In this document: piece by piece, positions 33,914-41,691 of the stretch
Position numbering within the stretch: position 1 is the stretch's first letter
Layout of the letters: each line of letters starts with the position of its first letter
Assembly: GCA_040755755.1 (NCBI GenBank)
Contig: JBFLZW010000072.1
Span: 1 to 64,000, forward strand
Direction of reading: 5' to 3'
DNA length: 64,000 nucleotides
DNA from: a bacterium
GTDB lineage: Bacteria; SZUA-182; DTGQ01
Made by a program: the position numbers and the translations under genes
Notes under the pieces: generated by a model
Databases searched by the model: none
What the model saw: only the letters and a program-made list of their open reading frames with translations
What the model was told of the DNA's origin: nothing

Positions 33914-36754
33914 TCAATCGTCTATCTTTATATTATCATCTAAGCCCAATTCACGTAAAGCGATTTTGGTCTCTTCGATCTTTTGCTCTGAGATGCCCTC
34001 ATCAGGAGCGACCTCTACTTTTAAGGTTAACTTTAGACCTTTGCCCACAGCAAACTTAGAAAGAACTTTGGTGTAAAAGTTCATCCATTTCTGTGGCTGG
34101 ACATCTCCGGTCCAGGCCAATCTTGCGGCACCAGCTCTTGGCAAAGGCGAAGGTGTAACGGTAGCATTTCCTCCCCTCGGTTGTACCCCGGTGAAATCTG
34201 ATAAATTGCCGGGCTCAGGCGGGACTGGAGGTCCCGGAGGCCATGCATAATTAGGAGTAGGTGTATCAGGTGAAGAGGATGTTTTTTTCGTGCTTAAGCA
34301 GGTTTCTGCAACCTCCTTGGTGATGATGAACATATCATCTGATATCTCCACTTCGTGAGCAGTCAAGCTTTTATTGTAAATAAATGGATTATAATCACCC
34401 ATCCCTGTCTTACCAACATAAGCCAGCAAACCGTTACTTACCCCCCTGGCGATGGTGTCTTTAATTATCTCAGGCTTAAGAAGCCTTGGGAATTGTGGTG
34501 AAGCGTAGAACATATCCCGAACGGACTTCGTGCTCCACTCCGTGAAAGCGGGAGGCCAGTTTGCTATCAATTTAAGGGGGCTATACCCTTCTGTTATCTC
34601 ATCTTCCTGCCGTAGCCGGTTCAGGATAAAGGTAACTATGGTATCGGCTGCACTGGAATGAACCAACCCGAGGTCTATGGGGCGCATGGTGTTATCTTTG
34701 CCCAAAAATAATATGTTCTTATAGGTTCGCCAGACGCATTCCCTGAGGTCTCTTTGCGCTTTCTGGTGGCTTTCAAACAATTGGCGTCTTTGCCCCTCAT
34801 CAAGACGATGGGACTCTTCCTCATCCCGAATGTCCTCCCAGGCAAGAGCTTTTCTCGCCTCATCGCGGATGGTACTGGCTCCGTCCGGAATACACCAAAT
34901 CAAGGCGCTTTTATAGGTTCTGGCTGAAGTACCATACTCTCTGGTCATGGTATCCACCCAATCGGTAGTCTTCCTTTCATCCTGCATTACCTGGTCAGGG
35001 GCAACAATTATTAACGTCAAGGCAGGCCGGTCAGGGATCTGGATGCTTTTTTCTGGGAAAAAGACTTGCTCTACGATATTTGATCCGCAGGTGAATACCT
35101 TCTGTATCTCATTGCGTACCCGCTCATCGATCTTCGACGACTGGATGCTGGCCCTCCGGTCAGCCAAGATTTTATTCAGGTTCTTTAAAAAGCTAAAGCG
35201 GTACTTATTTCGCTCCACACAGAGAAAATAACAGGTGTTGCTCAAGGCTTCAAGAACAGTCTCCACATTGCCGATATCCAGTCCTGGTTCAGCTACAGCA
35301 ATACGGATCTCAGGTACAGTGGCTTCAGCCTTCATTTGTCCTCCATTCGATTCGAAAAAAATGGCTGTAGCTGCTTTCTTATGAAGGCAGGCTTTTTTTA
35401 TGGTATCCACTGCTTCCTTATCAAGACGGACAGCATGAGAATCCTGCTTGCCGCAAATGTCTGTGGTGACAGCAGTTTCAAACTGCTTGAGGTCACCACC
35501 CAATTGCTCGAGTAGGGCTGGACGAAACAGCATTGAATCATCGAGCGGGGCTGAACCAAGGCCAATGAGGGAATCCCCATATGTTCTCTTATACCCTTCC
35601 TGGTAAGCCCTGGAAACCCATATGGCTAAAAGCCTCAAGATTCCCCGTGTCTGTTGAAAACGGGGTAATGCCTGCCACTTCCGCTCAAAGACTGAGAGCA
35701 ATACCGGGTGGAACGGGTAGGTAGCTTCGAATGCTTCCCTGGCATGGTCAACAGGAAACCAGCTTGGAATCTGCAATCGATGGTCAACAATCCACTCTGC
35801 ATATTCGCTGCAGGTTTGCTTCGCATCCCTGCTGAGTAAAACTTTCCCATCGCTGCCTACCGCTTGTAGTTCCCACTCAAATAACCGGCGACGAATAATC
35901 TCCGATGTTTCGCTCTCCGCAGACATAATTACCGCCTTGCCAAGACGGTCCAGCATCTTCTTGATACGCTCATAATCCAGCTTGTCTTCAACGGTCATCT
36001 CCAATTCTTCAGATGCAGGTACAGACACTACCAGGACAATAGTTTTTTCACCACGAGCAGTCTCTGACAAATTATGAAGAAAATCATAAAACTGTACTGA
36101 CAGGCCGCTTTTGCGATTCCGGCTGACATAGTTCATCAACTCGTCCATAAGGATTAAGCAGGGCCGATCCTGGGGAAGTATTCTGCGGATTACATCTCCT
36201 GCCGGAGCAATCATCTGTTTTTCGTGCTCAGCCACAAGAGCAAAGGCTTCCTCGCCACCAAGCTGATAGGCAATTTCACCCCAGGGAGTTTTCCGAATTG
36301 GTCTTCCGTCATGGCCGCCGCGGCCGGTTAAGGAATCGAATTCCGTACCGACAAATACGGCCGTAGCTGCCCTGGGCACACTGTTTATCCCTGCCTTGGA
36401 CAGTATTTTATTCACCCCGGGCCAGCTATTGGCATCTGGTCCGCTCTGGGCCAGATGATAGAGCAAAGTCAATGCGTGGGTTTTCCCGCCTCCAAATTGG
36501 GTAGCCATATTAAAAACAGCCGAGGCTTCAGTTCTCTCACCGGATAATCGTCGAAGAGCTTCAGAAGCAAGGGCTGTTAAATTTTGGGTCAGATAGGTAC
36601 GTTCAAAAAACTGTCTGGGATTTTGATATACACCCGGCGCTCTTCCATCCCGAACCTGGTCGAGATGAACGGCAAACTCAGCAGCATCGAGAGGCTTGCC
36701 TTCACATAAATCTTCGCGCGGTGTAACAACCTTATACCAGGGTCTCAGGTTCAT
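33914..36754 (-). CDS. DUF499 P-loop ATPase of a helicase-methyltransferase defence locus
   Basis: 946 residues of COG1483/DUF499 type. FNMATQFGGGKTHALTLLYH at about residues 81-100 is the Walker A, and RPCLILMDELMNYVSRN near 196-212 the Walker B. VVSVPASEELEM and IIRRRLFEW follow. A long middle part is helical and the C-terminus after a Pro-rich linker (PPGPPVPPEPG) ends in a basic-acidic domain. DUF499 ATPases are found with DUF1156 methyltransferases and SNF2 helicases in defence islands; their exact part is not settled. The gene starts 13 bases after the methyltransferase gene with a GGAGAATG site. It is the last gene of the operon. Confidence 0.8.
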   Translation of the reverse strand: MNLRPWYKVVTPREDLCEGKPLDAAEFAVHLDQVRDGRAPGVYQNPRQFFERTYLTQNLTALASEALRRLSGERTEASAVFNMATQFGGGKTHALTLLYHLAQSGPDANSWPGVNKILSKAGINSVPRAATAVFVGTEFDSLTGRGGHDGRPIRKTPWGEIAYQLGGEEAFALVAEHEKQMIAPAGDVIRRILPQDRPCLILMDELMNYVSRNRKSGLSVQFYDFLHNLSETARGEKTIVLVVSVPASEELEMTVEDKLDYERIKKMLDRLGKAVIMSAESETSEIIRRRLFEWELQAVGSDGKVLLSRDAKQTCSEYAEWIVDHRLQIPSWFPVDHAREAFEATYPFHPVLLSVFERKWQALPRFQQTRGILRLLAIWVSRAYQEGYKRTYGDSLIGLGSAPLDDSMLFRPALLEQLGGDLKQFETAVTTDICGKQDSHAVRLDKEAVDTIKKACLHKKAATAIFFESNGGQMKAEATVPEIRIAVAEPGLDIGNVETVLEALSNTCYFLCVERNKYRFSFLKNLNKILADRRASIQSSKIDERVRNEIQKVFTCGSNIVEQVFFPEKSIQIPDRPALTLIIVAPDQVMQDERKTTDWVDTMTREYGTSARTYKSALIWCIPDGASTIRDEARKALAWEDIRDEEESHRLDEGQRRQLFESHQKAQRDLRECVWRTYKNILFLGKDNTMRPIDLGLVHSSAADTIVTFILNRLRQEDEITEGYSPLKLIANWPPAFTEWSTKSVRDMFYASPQFPRLLKPEIIKDTIARGVSNGLLAYVGKTGMGDYNPFIYNKSLTAHEVEISDDMFIITKEVAETCLSTKKTSSSPDTPTPNYAWPPGPPVPPEPGNLSDFTGVQPRGGNATVTPSPLPRAGAARLAWTGDVQPQKWMNFYTKVLSKFAVGKGLKLTLKVEVAPDEGISEQKIEETKIALRELGLDDNIKIDD

Positions 36755-36767
36755 ATTTCATTCTCCG

Positions 36768-39700
36768 TTAAAATCCTAGCCCTTTTTTGCGAGCCAAGAC
36801 ACCGTCTACCCACCGCTTTTCATCACAATGAGCCGGGTAAAGAGCTGACAGTGCCTGGGCCAATCGCCAGAAGCGTTGATCGCGGCCTACACCCTTTTCC
36901 ACTAAAAACCGTTTAAGGGCTTCACCCCGCCCTGCGGCAAAAAGGATCATGCTTTGATGAATGCGGTCGAGGATGGTGATGCCGAGTTTTGGTACATTCT
37001 TTTCCCCCCAGCCTCCACTTTCCTCTTCAACCTCATCAAGGGTGACAAAAAGAGCAAGTTGTCTCGTTTTTTTCTTCTGCTTTTTTGCCTGGGGAGCCTT
37101 ATCTTCATCCTTGCCAAAAAGATGCCTTGTCCGTTCCGATACCGGCATGAGTCGAGCCTTATCCCCTTTTACTTCCACTATGCTTGTCAAATGCTCCAGG
37201 TGGGCTCCAAGACCCTGGGCGATTTTTCGAGCCGCGTCATACTCAAGGACAAAGCCGCTTACTTTAATTCCAGTGGCAGGTGATTCTTCATCCTCGGTGT
37301 CGTCTTCTTGTCTTTCATTAGGGACAGATTTAGCCTTACCATTGCCATTTCCGTTTCCGTTCCCGTTTACACCGGTCGAGAGGGTCCACAGCCACATGGC
37401 CGTGAGCCGGGCATCTTCTTCAAATCCGGTGGCATCTGCTCCCTTAAAGATCATATTCAAGGCTTCCCTGGAAACAGTAGCCCAGACGTGTTCGAGATAT
37501 TCTCTGAGTGTCACTTGTTCACCGCTGGCCTTCTCTACCCTTGAATATCGAGAGAAGATTTCCAGGGCTGGACCAAGACAAGCGAAAATGGCGTCGGCAC
37601 CGACGACACCTTCGGCGGATAGACGGGGCATCCATTCATGGATGCGGGTGGGAAGTTCTGCGAGGATGTCACGCCAATCGCCGATGTCGGCGGGGTGGAG
37701 GAGATCGTTGAGTTTTTGGCGGGGACGGCAGACGAGATGAACTGAAGACATCAAACGAGACTGCCCGATACCAGCAACTTTTGTGGCCATTTCAGTATCG
37801 ATTGGCCACGAGCCTGTAATTATCCAGCCAGCATCCATCATTGCCTGTAGTTGAGCCTCCCATCCAGATGTAGACTTATGAGCGAAGACAACTACGCCAA
37901 TGCCGCCTGGGGATAGTATTCGCTGCCCTTCCGACATTGCCTGTGTCATCTTTTTAAGGTAGAAATTTACATCCTTGATACCAACACTCTCGACAGGTGT
38001 TGGCTCAACAATTATCTCTTCGGCTTTTGGAGTTAGTGGGGATTCCCACTGTTTTCCATTTAAGGTTCTTCTTAACCAAACATAAAAGAAGTCACTTAAA
38101 TCTGCATAGCTGATCATGTCGTAGTAGGGTGGATCTGTAAAAAAACATTGAGCTGCACTATCGGGTAAAGGGTGCGCGGTTGCAGAAGAGCATTCAATTT
38201 GGCCAACCGACCAGTTACAGCCAATATTGGAAAGTGTCTTTACCAATGTATCAAAAAAAACTTTGAATGAACCACTCGAAATGCTTAAAGGCACTCCTTC
38301 TGCAAAGTCCCATACCATTGGGATTGCTTGTCTTCCAAAAAGATGTCGAGGACATTGCGCAATAGGTTCCCATGCATTTAAAGAATTTCCCAAGTCAGCC
38401 TGTTTATCCAATACTAAAGCTAATAATGACTGTATTGCTGAAGCTAATCCTTTTTCATGGTTGGTTGCTACCTTTTCCCCTGCTTTATGTACTAGCCGCG
38501 AAAAGGTTGATAGCATAAGTGCTTGACGGGGCGTAAAAACATCTCCCCATGTTTCCATCCCATAGAGTGGAACCCGGTTAACAGAATGAGGTAATGGATT
38601 AACCGGCTCATTGGGCAAAAGTGATAATTGGCCTACATGCGCTTTATCACGCTGTTTTAGTTCTTGAGCTGCATTCTTAAGAATTTTTATATCATAATCA
38701 TTAGGTAGACGGTAAAATCGTCCCTGCTGACCCACTCGAGTTGTTACTATACAAAGTAGCACTGCATCTGCTGTCCCACCCTTTCTCTCTTTCAATTGCC
38801 GCCGCACCGAATCCACTTGAGTAGTAAATCCACAGCAAGGACAAGTAGCAGACCCACGACGAACCGTCCCATCTTTTATATCCTGGGCTTTAGCGTTCTG
38901 GATTATCTCGAAATCCACACGTTTTTCTCTTTGATTTGGAACCATCCGCAGCGCTACAGACCTGCTCCCCTTCTTAGCCAACCACAGGGACCTTATCAAT
39001 GGCACCTCCGCTCCACACCCTGGCCCTTCACACCTAATAGTCCTCGCCCAAAGGTAGGCAATAGGCGTAGCGCCATCCGGATCTTTGGGGTAAAACTCGG
39101 CCAATTCTTTTTCCGCTTCCTTTTTTATCCACTCACCCCATTTGCGAACTTCATTAGCTAACTGCTGGCCATACTTTGGGATGTATTCCAGCACTACCTT
39201 ATTGAGAAGCACAGCAACAGGATTTAGATCACTGGCAAAAGCATCCGCTCCTACTCTCAATGCTTCCAGGGGAATAGACCCGCCCCCGGCAAAAGGGTCC
39301 ACCACAAGAGGCTTTGTTCCCGGCATGCCGCCCAATGCCTCATGAGCGGTTTGGGTTAAGGCCCTGCTGGTTTCCAGATATTCTCCTCTGGTTGAATTGT
39401 CCCAGTTGGAAAAATCGGCTATGAAATCAAGCAGTGCATATCGCAGCTCCAAGTTATCGTTAAATTTATCAGGGTTTTTCTGAAAGCCTATAAATCGCTT
39501 GAGACTTTCGGGGCTCAATAATGCGCGGTAATTATTGGCCCATTTTCGTATCCACTCCTTTGCTGCTTCCCGGAACGAATCAGGACAAAGAGGGTCTGCC
39601 GGATCTGGCCACAGGGCTGCACATATCACCGCACGGCAGGCTGCGAGTGGCCGTCGCGCCCACCAGATATGGAGGGTGGAGATATGCCCATGCCTTATGC

Positions 39701-39779
39701 TTTTTTCCCTGCGGGCATTTTCAGAAATCCGCTTGATGGGAAGATCCACTTCGATTAATCGCTTGGGGTATCGATTCAA
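36768..39779 (-). CDS. DUF1156 adenine-specific DNA methyltransferase with zinc ribbons
   Basis: 1003 residues, COG1743-like. It starts at a TTG (39779) with GGGAG upstream. IEVDLPIKRISENARREKSI is the DUF1156 start. VVDPFAGGGSIPLEALRVGA near residue 160 is the SAM motif, and FTDPPYYDMISYADLSDFFY near 547 holds the DPPY catalytic motif of N6-adenine (or N4-cytosine) enzymes. Zinc-type Cys lie in CEGPGCGAE and CPCCGF. A Gly-Asn repeat (about residue 800) is low complexity. It should mark host DNA so the helicase and ATPase act on unmodified phage DNA. Its first codons are duplicated at 40583-40684. Confidence 0.88.
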   Translation of the reverse strand: MNRYPKRLIEVDLPIKRISENARREKSIRHGHISTLHIWWARRPLAACRAVICAALWPDPADPLCPDSFREAAKEWIRKWANNYRALLSPESLKRFIGFQKNPDKFNDNLELRYALLDFIADFSNWDNSTRGEYLETSRALTQTAHEALGGMPGTKPLVVDPFAGGGSIPLEALRVGADAFASDLNPVAVLLNKVVLEYIPKYGQQLANEVRKWGEWIKKEAEKELAEFYPKDPDGATPIAYLWARTIRCEGPGCGAEVPLIRSLWLAKKGSRSVALRMVPNQREKRVDFEIIQNAKAQDIKDGTVRRGSATCPCCGFTTQVDSVRRQLKERKGGTADAVLLCIVTTRVGQQGRFYRLPNDYDIKILKNAAQELKQRDKAHVGQLSLLPNEPVNPLPHSVNRVPLYGMETWGDVFTPRQALMLSTFSRLVHKAGEKVATNHEKGLASAIQSLLALVLDKQADLGNSLNAWEPIAQCPRHLFGRQAIPMVWDFAEGVPLSISSGSFKVFFDTLVKTLSNIGCNWSVGQIECSSATAHPLPDSAAQCFFTDPPYYDMISYADLSDFFYVWLRRTLNGKQWESPLTPKAEEIIVEPTPVESVGIKDVNFYLKKMTQAMSEGQRILSPGGIGVVVFAHKSTSGWEAQLQAMMDAGWIITGSWPIDTEMATKVAGIGQSRLMSSVHLVCRPRQKLNDLLHPADIGDWRDILAELPTRIHEWMPRLSAEGVVGADAIFACLGPALEIFSRYSRVEKASGEQVTLREYLEHVWATVSREALNMIFKGADATGFEEDARLTAMWLWTLSTGVNGNGNGNGNGKAKSVPNERQEDDTEDEESPATGIKVSGFVLEYDAARKIAQGLGAHLEHLTSIVEVKGDKARLMPVSERTRHLFGKDEDKAPQAKKQKKKTRQLALFVTLDEVEEESGGWGEKNVPKLGITILDRIHQSMILFAAGRGEALKRFLVEKGVGRDQRFWRLAQALSALYPAHCDEKRWVDGVLARKKGLGF
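39720..39767. repeat. Direct repeat copy 1 flanking the HepT/MntA module
   Basis: 48 bases (start TTCAGAAATCC, end CGCTTGGG) inside the methyltransferase 5' end. Matches 40625-40672 at 46 of 48 bases. The similarity of the encoded starts (MNRYPKRL and MTQFPKRL) extends a little further. The HepT/MntA pair lies between the copies. Confidence 0.9.
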
Positions 39780-39803
39780 ACCGCATGCTCCCTGAGAATT
39801 TAC

Positions 39804-40151
39804 TTATTTTTCTAGTTCTTCAATAATTTTTTCTATTTTTTCTTTTAACTCAGGAATCTTGTCCTGTATAGCATCCCATACAATATCCCAGTTCACTCCA
39901 AAATAATAATGGATAATTTTATCTCTCATCCCAGCGATTTTTTTCCATTGAATGTCTGTGTATCTTTTTTTGAAATCATGAGAAAGACTTTTTACTGCTT
40001 CACCAATAATTTCAAGGCTTCTGGTGCAACCTCTTTTCAGTAATTCATGAGAGATAAAATCTTCATAGGTAAATCCGCTGGTTTCATGTAAGAGAAATTT
40101 TGTTTCATCCAGGATATGTTTAAGATACGGTAAGTTCTGCTTCATAACCAC
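39804..40151 (-). CDS. hepT: HepT-like HEPN toxin
   Basis: 115 residues (DUF86/PF01934). The HEPN active site is GMRDKIIHYYF, giving R76-x4-H81-x-Y83, the exact RX4HXY motif. In studied HepT toxins the Arg and His form an RNase site and the Tyr is AMPylated by the MntA partner to silence the toxin. It overlaps the mntA frame by ten bases, the usual arrangement. The module is set between two direct repeats of the methyltransferase gene start (39720-39767 and 40625-40672), so it appears inserted in the defence operon. The C-terminus is a Glu/Lys-rich helix. Confidence 0.92.
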   Translation of the reverse strand: MVMKQNLPYLKHILDETKFLLHETSGFTYEDFISHELLKRGCTRSLEIIGEAVKSLSHDFKKRYTDIQWKKIAGMRDKIIHYYFGVNWDIVWDAIQDKIPELKEKIEKIIEELEK

Positions 40152-40441
40152 TTGATCTCTTTTTCTACGTGTGGTTGAATATAGGGACTCAAACTGCCTT
40201 TCGTTATAAGTTCTATCTTTCTACCAAATAAATCTTCAAGATAAAAAGCGAGATCCATAAAATTATCAAAACTGGGAGTTTCAAACTCGATAAGAAAATC
40301 TATGTCACTATTTTCTTTTTGTTCTCCTCTGGCATAAGAACCAAATAATCCTATCCTTTTAACTTTATACTTTCTCAAAATATCACTGTGCTCTCTCAGT
40401 GCTATGAGTATCCCTTCCTCTGTAAGTTCCTTGCTCTTCAT
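40142..40441 (-). CDS. mntA: MntA-like nucleotidyltransferase antitoxin
   Basis: 99 residues. RIGLFGSYARGEQKENSDID gives G34-S35-x10-D46-x-D48, the complete GSX10DXD motif of minimal nucleotidyltransferases, then FLIEFETPSFDNFMDLAFYL and a third strand (KIELITKG). The two Asp bind metal and support AMP transfer to the HepT tyrosine. It starts with a GGGAG site and overlaps hepT by ten bases. Base composition of this pair is more AT-rich than the methyltransferase gene. Both point to later acquisition. Confidence 0.92.
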   Translation of the reverse strand: MKSKELTEEGILIALREHSDILRKYKVKRIGLFGSYARGEQKENSDIDFLIEFETPSFDNFMDLAFYLEDLFGRKIELITKGSLSPYIQPHVEKEIKWL

Positions 40442-40582
40442 TGTAAACTCCCAAAATGCTCAGTTCTCCCTTTGGGAGGGGAGCATTACCAGTTTGTCAA
40501 AATCGAATTTCTCGTTCTCCATCCAGATCACCTCTCGCACCCTGTTGAGATGGCATGATTGACGGTTACGGTGCATTGGTTT
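40442..40582. other. Gap upstream of mntA with a weak 38-codon frame
   Basis: A minus-strand frame from 40576 to 40460 would encode 38 residues ending KLVMLPSQREN, with an internal ATG (MENEKFDFDK). No Shine-Dalgarno or family match is convincing. The stretch probably came in with the HepT/MntA module and may hold its promoter. Confidence 0.3.
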
Positions 40583-40684
40583 CTATACTCTTAACGAATG
40601 GGTAATCCTCCCTCGGCAGTCATGTTCAGAAATCCGCTTGATGGGAAGATCTACTTCGATTAACCGCTTGGGAAACTGAGTCAA
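40583..40684 (-). pseudogene. Truncated duplicate of the DUF1156 methyltransferase start
   Basis: From a TTG at 40684, which overlaps the TGA of the upstream small gene, the frame reads MTQFPKRLIEVDLPIKRISE and then unrelated residues to TAG at 40583. The first 20 residues match the real methyltransferase (MNRYPKRLIEVDLP...), both using TTG. It therefore marks where the methyltransferase gene originally joined the small gene before the HepT/MntA module separated them. Confidence 0.85.
40625..40672. repeat. Direct repeat copy 2 flanking the HepT/MntA module
   Basis: Second copy of the 48-base repeat (see 39720-39767), two mismatches, same orientation. It lies in the methyltransferase-start pseudogene. 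Confidence 0.9.
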
Positions 40685-41235
40685 GTTGCTCTCTCTTCTG
40701 GAATTTGCTGGGATTCTTTAATGATTTGATCGACTTTATGAGCTGCTGATCGAGCCTCATCCACACTGATATGCGGTTTCAGTTCATTAATCTTGCGAGC
40801 CCTGGTCTCGACATCTCCATCAAACTCATAAGTCACATAGAGTGCTGTAGCCAGACATTCAAGTTCAGTTACTTTCTTACTACCAAGTTTTTCTGCAATG
40901 AATTTTACCTGATTATCATATCTTTTCAAGGTCTTGGGAAAGCGATCCTTTAACAGTTCGCTTCCTTCATCCGGGAGGAGACTAGGGCCATAAGGGTAGG
41001 GCTGAGGCTGCAACCTAATTAGCGCGTCTGCCCTCATAGCTGTAATTTCATCATTCAGATCAAATGAAAACGGCCCATGTTTGTATAAGGTGAACTCAAA
41101 ACCTAGCGGAACTCCTAGCATTTGTTGAAGGAAATAGGCTGCCTTTTGGATGTGTGTCTCCCCACACCAACTCCCATGATCCTTAAGGTTTTTGGCCAAT
41201 GACAGGAGTATAGCAGCACGTTGTAATCTTTTCAT
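40681..41235 (-). CDS. Small Panacea/YwgA-like protein in the defence operon
   Basis: 184 residues, helical. GETHIQKAAYFLQQMLGVPL followed by FEFTLYKHGPFSFDLNDEI resembles the xLQKxxYfxQ...YxxGPfs pattern of YwgA/SocA (Panacea, DUF4065) proteins, often antitoxins or defence-associated. KKVTELECLATALYVTYE continues the helical part. The ATG overlaps the stop of the disrupted gene upstream by an ATGA, and its TGA overlaps the TTG of the duplicated methyltransferase start, so it was translationally coupled on both sides in the ancestral operon. No catalytic residues are recognised. The family call is tentative. Confidence 0.5.
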   Translation of the reverse strand: MKRLQRAAILLSLAKNLKDHGSWCGETHIQKAAYFLQQMLGVPLGFEFTLYKHGPFSFDLNDEITAMRADALIRLQPQPYPYGPSLLPDEGSELLKDRFPKTLKRYDNQVKFIAEKLGSKKVTELECLATALYVTYEFDGDVETRARKINELKPHISVDEARSAAHKVDQIIKESQQIPEERAT

Positions 41236-41590
41236 GATTCTTCCTCCTCTTTCGGAGCGATTATAGTTTCACGATTTTCTTTTAACCAGTTCTCGGCCTT
41301 ATCTCTATGTTCCGGAGAAATAAAAACATTCGCTACCGGACACTTTTTTTTCAATTCCTGTAATCAACCGCGAATGCACACGAATAGACGCTAATAAATT
41401 CTTTTGATTTGCCTTCATTATCGAGTCCTCTTTGTTCAGTTCGCGTTCATTCGCGTTCATTCGCGGTTGTTACCTCAAAAGTGTCCGGTAGAGAGTAAAA
41501 ACATAGTCTATAGCGGCAACCGGTACATTCTTTAATGAATTCGATAGAGCCAATGACGAAATGATGCGCTCGTCTTTGGCTTGTATAGGG
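41232..41590 (-). pseudogene. Small gene disrupted by a MITE-like insertion
   Basis: Reading the minus strand, one segment encodes AKDERIISSLALSNSL and NVPVAAIDYVF up to the insertion at about 41496, and the segment after it encodes VFISPEHRDKAENWLKENRE to TGA at 41232. Removing the element plus one copy of the nine-base direct repeat joins them in frame as AAIDYVFISPEH. The 3' end overlaps the following gene's ATG. The N-terminus is lost or broken near the palindrome at 41591. The product is not recognised; the DxxI-x-S-L-A-L layout recalls PIN-like proteins but this is weak. Confidence 0.75.
41330..41494. mobile_element. MITE-like element with terminal inverted repeats and 9-bp flanking duplication
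   Basis: Ends are 18-base inverted repeats with one mismatch (TACCGGACACTTTT core at 41334-41347, its complement at 41477-41490). A second, inner inverted pair is CAACCGCGAATG at 41365-41376 and CATTCGCGGTTG at 41458-41469. TAAAAACAT occurs just outside each end (41321-41329 and 41496-41504), one base off symmetry on the right, as expected for a target duplication. It codes for nothing, so it must have moved with a transposase supplied elsewhere. Confidence 0.75.
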
Positions 41591-41631
41591 GTAATTACTC
41601 AGGCACAGAGCTTCTGTGCCTGAGTAGTTAC
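41591..41631. repeat. 19-bp palindrome (hairpin) downstream of the helicase gene
   Basis: GTAATTACTCAGGCACAGA at 41591-41609 pairs with TCTGTGCCTGAGTAGTTAC at 41613-41631, one mismatch and a three-base loop. It follows the helicase stop and abuts the disrupted gene. It could be a terminator, though no T-run follows on the minus strand, or the remnant of a palindromic mobile unit. Confidence 0.85.
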
Positions 41632-41691
41632 TACTATTTTATGTATTCACATTCATGTGAGGGGATACACTTGTAGTCGATAGAGATTGCA

